A stretch of 6,545 bases of DNA, from assembly GCA_937901265.1 (NCBI GenBank), contig CALCHA010000644.1, positions 1 through 6,545 of the forward strand. Reading direction: 5' to 3'. A program made the translations under genes and the position numbers. Positions within the stretch are counted from its first letter, which is position 1. Each line of letters starts with the position of its first letter. Source of the DNA: an uncultured Phycisphaerales bacterium. GTDB lineage: Bacteria > Planctomycetota > Phycisphaerae > WQYP01. Shown in pieces: positions 5,196 to 6,545 of the stretch. The notes under the pieces are model-generated. The model was not told the DNA's origin, did not search any database, and saw nothing but the letters and a program-made list of their open reading frames with translations.

Positions 5196-6545
5196 TTGAA
5201 AAAGCGTATTCGCTCTCGTGTCCTTGCGGCGGGAATGATCTCGTCCACCTTGGTCGTCGGTACCGGTCTGCTCGCGGGGGCTCGCGCCTTCGCTCAGGAT
5301 CGGCCAGCCGCTGGCGACCAGCTCGATCGCGGGGCGAGACTCTACGATCAGAAGCAGTACGGCGAGGCCAAAAAGGTCCTGCTGGACATCGACCCGGCGC
5401 AGCTCCCCGAAGAGCAGCGCTCGCGGCGTAATGACCTGATCAAAAATGCCGACATCGCCATCGCCAAGTCCAGCCCTTCGGGCGGCTTCGATGATGCTCA
5501 GGCGGCCCTTGCGTCCGAGCACTACGCTCAGGCGGCGCAAGGCTTCCAGGGAGTCGTCGACGATCCGGCCGCCTCGGCAGACGTGAAGGAGAAGGCGAAG
5601 ATCCAGCTCGCCCTCGTTCGCCAGAAGCAGGCTGACAAGGTCGAGCAGATGCGGACGCTGCTGCATCAGGCCGAGGATTTGTACAACCAGGGCAAGCTCG
5701 ATGAAGCGCAGAACGCCCTGGCGACGGTGCAGAATGTCGGCGCGGACCTGGGTTGGCAGGACAATGCCCGCCCCGCGGCGCTGCAGCAGAAAATTGATGA
5801 AAAGAAGACCGCGATGGCCCGCGGTGGAGCGGGTGGCGGCACCATCCAGGTGGCCGCCCCCAACGACAACGGCGCATCGATGGCTCCCGCCGCTGGCGGA
5901 AGCATGGGCACTGCGGCTGGGGGCGCCGCGACCGGTGTCTCGTCGGCGCAAAGTGCACTGGATCAGCCGCCGGTCGCTCCGGGTATGGCTGGTTCCAGCA
6001 ACGGTACCGCGATGCCGGCGGCGGGAACGAGTCCCGCTGGCGGCAGCGCCATTGGCAACTACGCGTCGGTCATCGAGCTCGGTCATGACCGGGCCGTGGC
6101 GCTCTTCAACCAGTCGATCAAGCAGTCGAATGATGCGATCAGCCAGAATCCCCCGCAGTACGCAAACGCGGTTTCCCGGGCGCAGAACGCACTCTCGACC
6201 ATCAACGACGCCTATAACAACCGCTACCTGTCCGATGCCGAGGCGACCAACTACCGCAACATCGCGCAGCAGCAGTTGAATATGGCCACCGCCGGCCAGC
6301 AGGCCTACAACGTTCAGCAGGAGCGCCTCGCCGCTGATCGAGCCAAAGTTGCCAATGACGCCCGCGCATCACAGATCAACCGCGAGCGGCATCGCCAGAT
6401 CGACGCCCTGACCACACCCACTGGCGTCGCGGGCTCGCAGAGCCACCATCACCGCGTAGGCCGCGGCCAGCGCCGCGCGCGCCTCGGCCAGGCCGAACGG
6501 GGGCAGGGTGGGCGGACCGTCCGGCTGACCGGTCATAAAGGCAAA
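5196..6545 (+). CDS. Exported TPR-like protein in the pilQ/secretin position (3'-incomplete; last ~45 codons probably chimeric)
   Basis: The gene starts at TTG 5196 and its frame is open to the window end (450 codons). Residues 1-33 are a clear Sec signal peptide: basic MKKRIRSR, a hydrophobic core, then GARAFA with likely cleavage before QD. The mature part has helical TPR-like units at about 39-66 (LYDQKQYGEAKKVLL), 98-122 (HYAQAAQGF) and 156-180 (LYNQGKLDEAQNAL). A Gly/Ala/Ser-rich linker spans 207-287, and a helical, Gln/Asn/Ala-rich region spans 288 to about 406. The export signal and the position after the pilM, pilO-position and pilP-position genes suggest the N-terminal extension of a pilQ/GspD-like secretin, but no AMIN, N0 or secretin domain is reached, so that name is inference. 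Beyond about residue 406 (base 6413) the translation turns into Arg/Gly/His low complexity that is a shadow of a minus-strand CoA-transferase piece. The genuine protein is probably lost there. Confidence 0.72.
   Translation, partial: MKKRIRSRVLAAGMISSTLVVGTGLLAGARAFAQDRPAAGDQLDRGARLYDQKQYGEAKKVLLDIDPAQLPEEQRSRRNDLIKNADIAIAKSSPSGGFDDAQAALASEHYAQAAQGFQGVVDDPAASADVKEKAKIQLALVRQKQADKVEQMRTLLHQAEDLYNQGKLDEAQNALATVQNVGADLGWQDNARPAALQQKIDEKKTAMARGGAGGGTIQVAAPNDNGASMAPAAGGSMGTAAGGAATGVSSAQSALDQPPVAPGMAGSSNGTAMPAAGTSPAGGSAIGNYASVIELGHDRAVALFNQSIKQSNDAISQNPPQYANAVSRAQNALSTINDAYNNRYLSDAEATNYRNIAQQQLNMATAGQQAYNVQQERLAADRAKVANDARASQINRERHRQIDALTTPTGVAGSQSHHHRVGRGQRRARLGQAERGQGGRTVRLTGHKGK
6393..6413. other. 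Probable chimeric junction
   Basis: Left of this interval the + strand encodes a coherent helical protein. To its right the - strand encodes a CaiB/BaiF-type fragment. Within it both readings make sense: + strand RQIDALT continues the helix, while - strand GQGVDLA continues the CoA-transferase GxGQ block. A join at a short shared sequence would look like this. Hand-counted GC is 76 of 120 in 6301-6420 and 92 of 120 in 6421-6540. Confidence 0.6.
6393..6545 (-). CDS. CaiB/BaiF (family III) CoA-transferase fragment, both ends missing
   Basis: Read from 6545 leftwards, the minus strand gives FAFMTGQPDGPPTLPPFG, then AALAAAYAVMVALRARD, then ASGCGQGVDLA. This is the characteristic block of family III CoA-transferases (TGxPDGPP, a small-residue helix, ARD, GxGQ, D), which lies in the first half of proteins of about 400 residues that move CoA between acyl groups. 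The match fails after about 6393 and the frame stops at 6369-6371, so the C-terminal half is absent. The N-terminal part would lie beyond the right window edge. No catalytic Asp can be placed with confidence in so short a piece. Higher GC and opposite strand set it apart from the pilus genes, and a role in the pilus locus is unlikely. Family call is from memory of the motif pattern. Confidence 0.7.

Noticed and set aside
5151..6086. Minus-strand open frame (311 codons) opposite the secretin-position gene
   Set aside because: Arg/Gly/His-rich shadow. The + strand has a signal peptide, a ribosome binding site and helical repeats.
5701..6279. Second + strand frame (192 codons) inside the secretin-position gene
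   Set aside because: Composition is almost entirely Arg, Ser, Thr and Pro, typical of an out-of-frame reading of GC-rich DNA.

Overview
The window looks like a piece of a GC-rich bacterial chromosome, most likely from the Planctomycetota (Phycisphaerae-like). That placement rests on remembered protein style: a long PilM with a membrane-anchored C-terminal extension, followed by large single-pass proteins with Pro/Gly-rich linkers and a secretin-position gene with a repeat-rich N-terminus. No rRNA or marker gene is present to confirm it. Both window edges cut through genes, so this may be a complete short contig.

Layout, all on the + strand apart from the right edge. (1) Positions 2-1780 carry a 5'-truncated PilM-type actin-like protein that continues, in the same frame, into a PilN-like part (NLLP motif, one membrane helix, periplasmic region). 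(2) Positions 1839-3194 and 3245-4879 carry two large proteins, each with one N-terminal membrane helix and a periplasmic body. They have no family name I can assign and occupy the places of pilO and pilP in the classical pilMNOPQ order. (3) Positions 4880-5195 form a 316-base gap holding a weak candidate promoter and two weak hairpins. (4) From 5196 a TTG-started gene with a very good ribosome binding site encodes a Sec-exported protein with TPR-like helical repeats, in the pilQ (secretin) position. No secretin domain is reached before the window ends.

Taken together, genes 1-4 look like a type IV pilus (or related type II secretion-like) alignment complex. The cytoplasmic PilM ring would be tied in cis to its membrane partner, two bitopic periplasmic proteins would bridge the envelope, and an exported protein would lead to the outer-membrane channel.

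The last ~130-150 bases do not fit. On the minus strand they encode a recognisable piece of a CaiB/BaiF (family III) CoA-transferase, and GC jumps from about 63% to about 77%. The secretin-position frame stays open there only as a low-complexity Arg/Gly shadow. The simplest reading is a chimeric join near 6393-6413, either an assembly artefact or, less likely, a real rearrangement. The last ~45 residues of gene 4 should therefore not be trusted.
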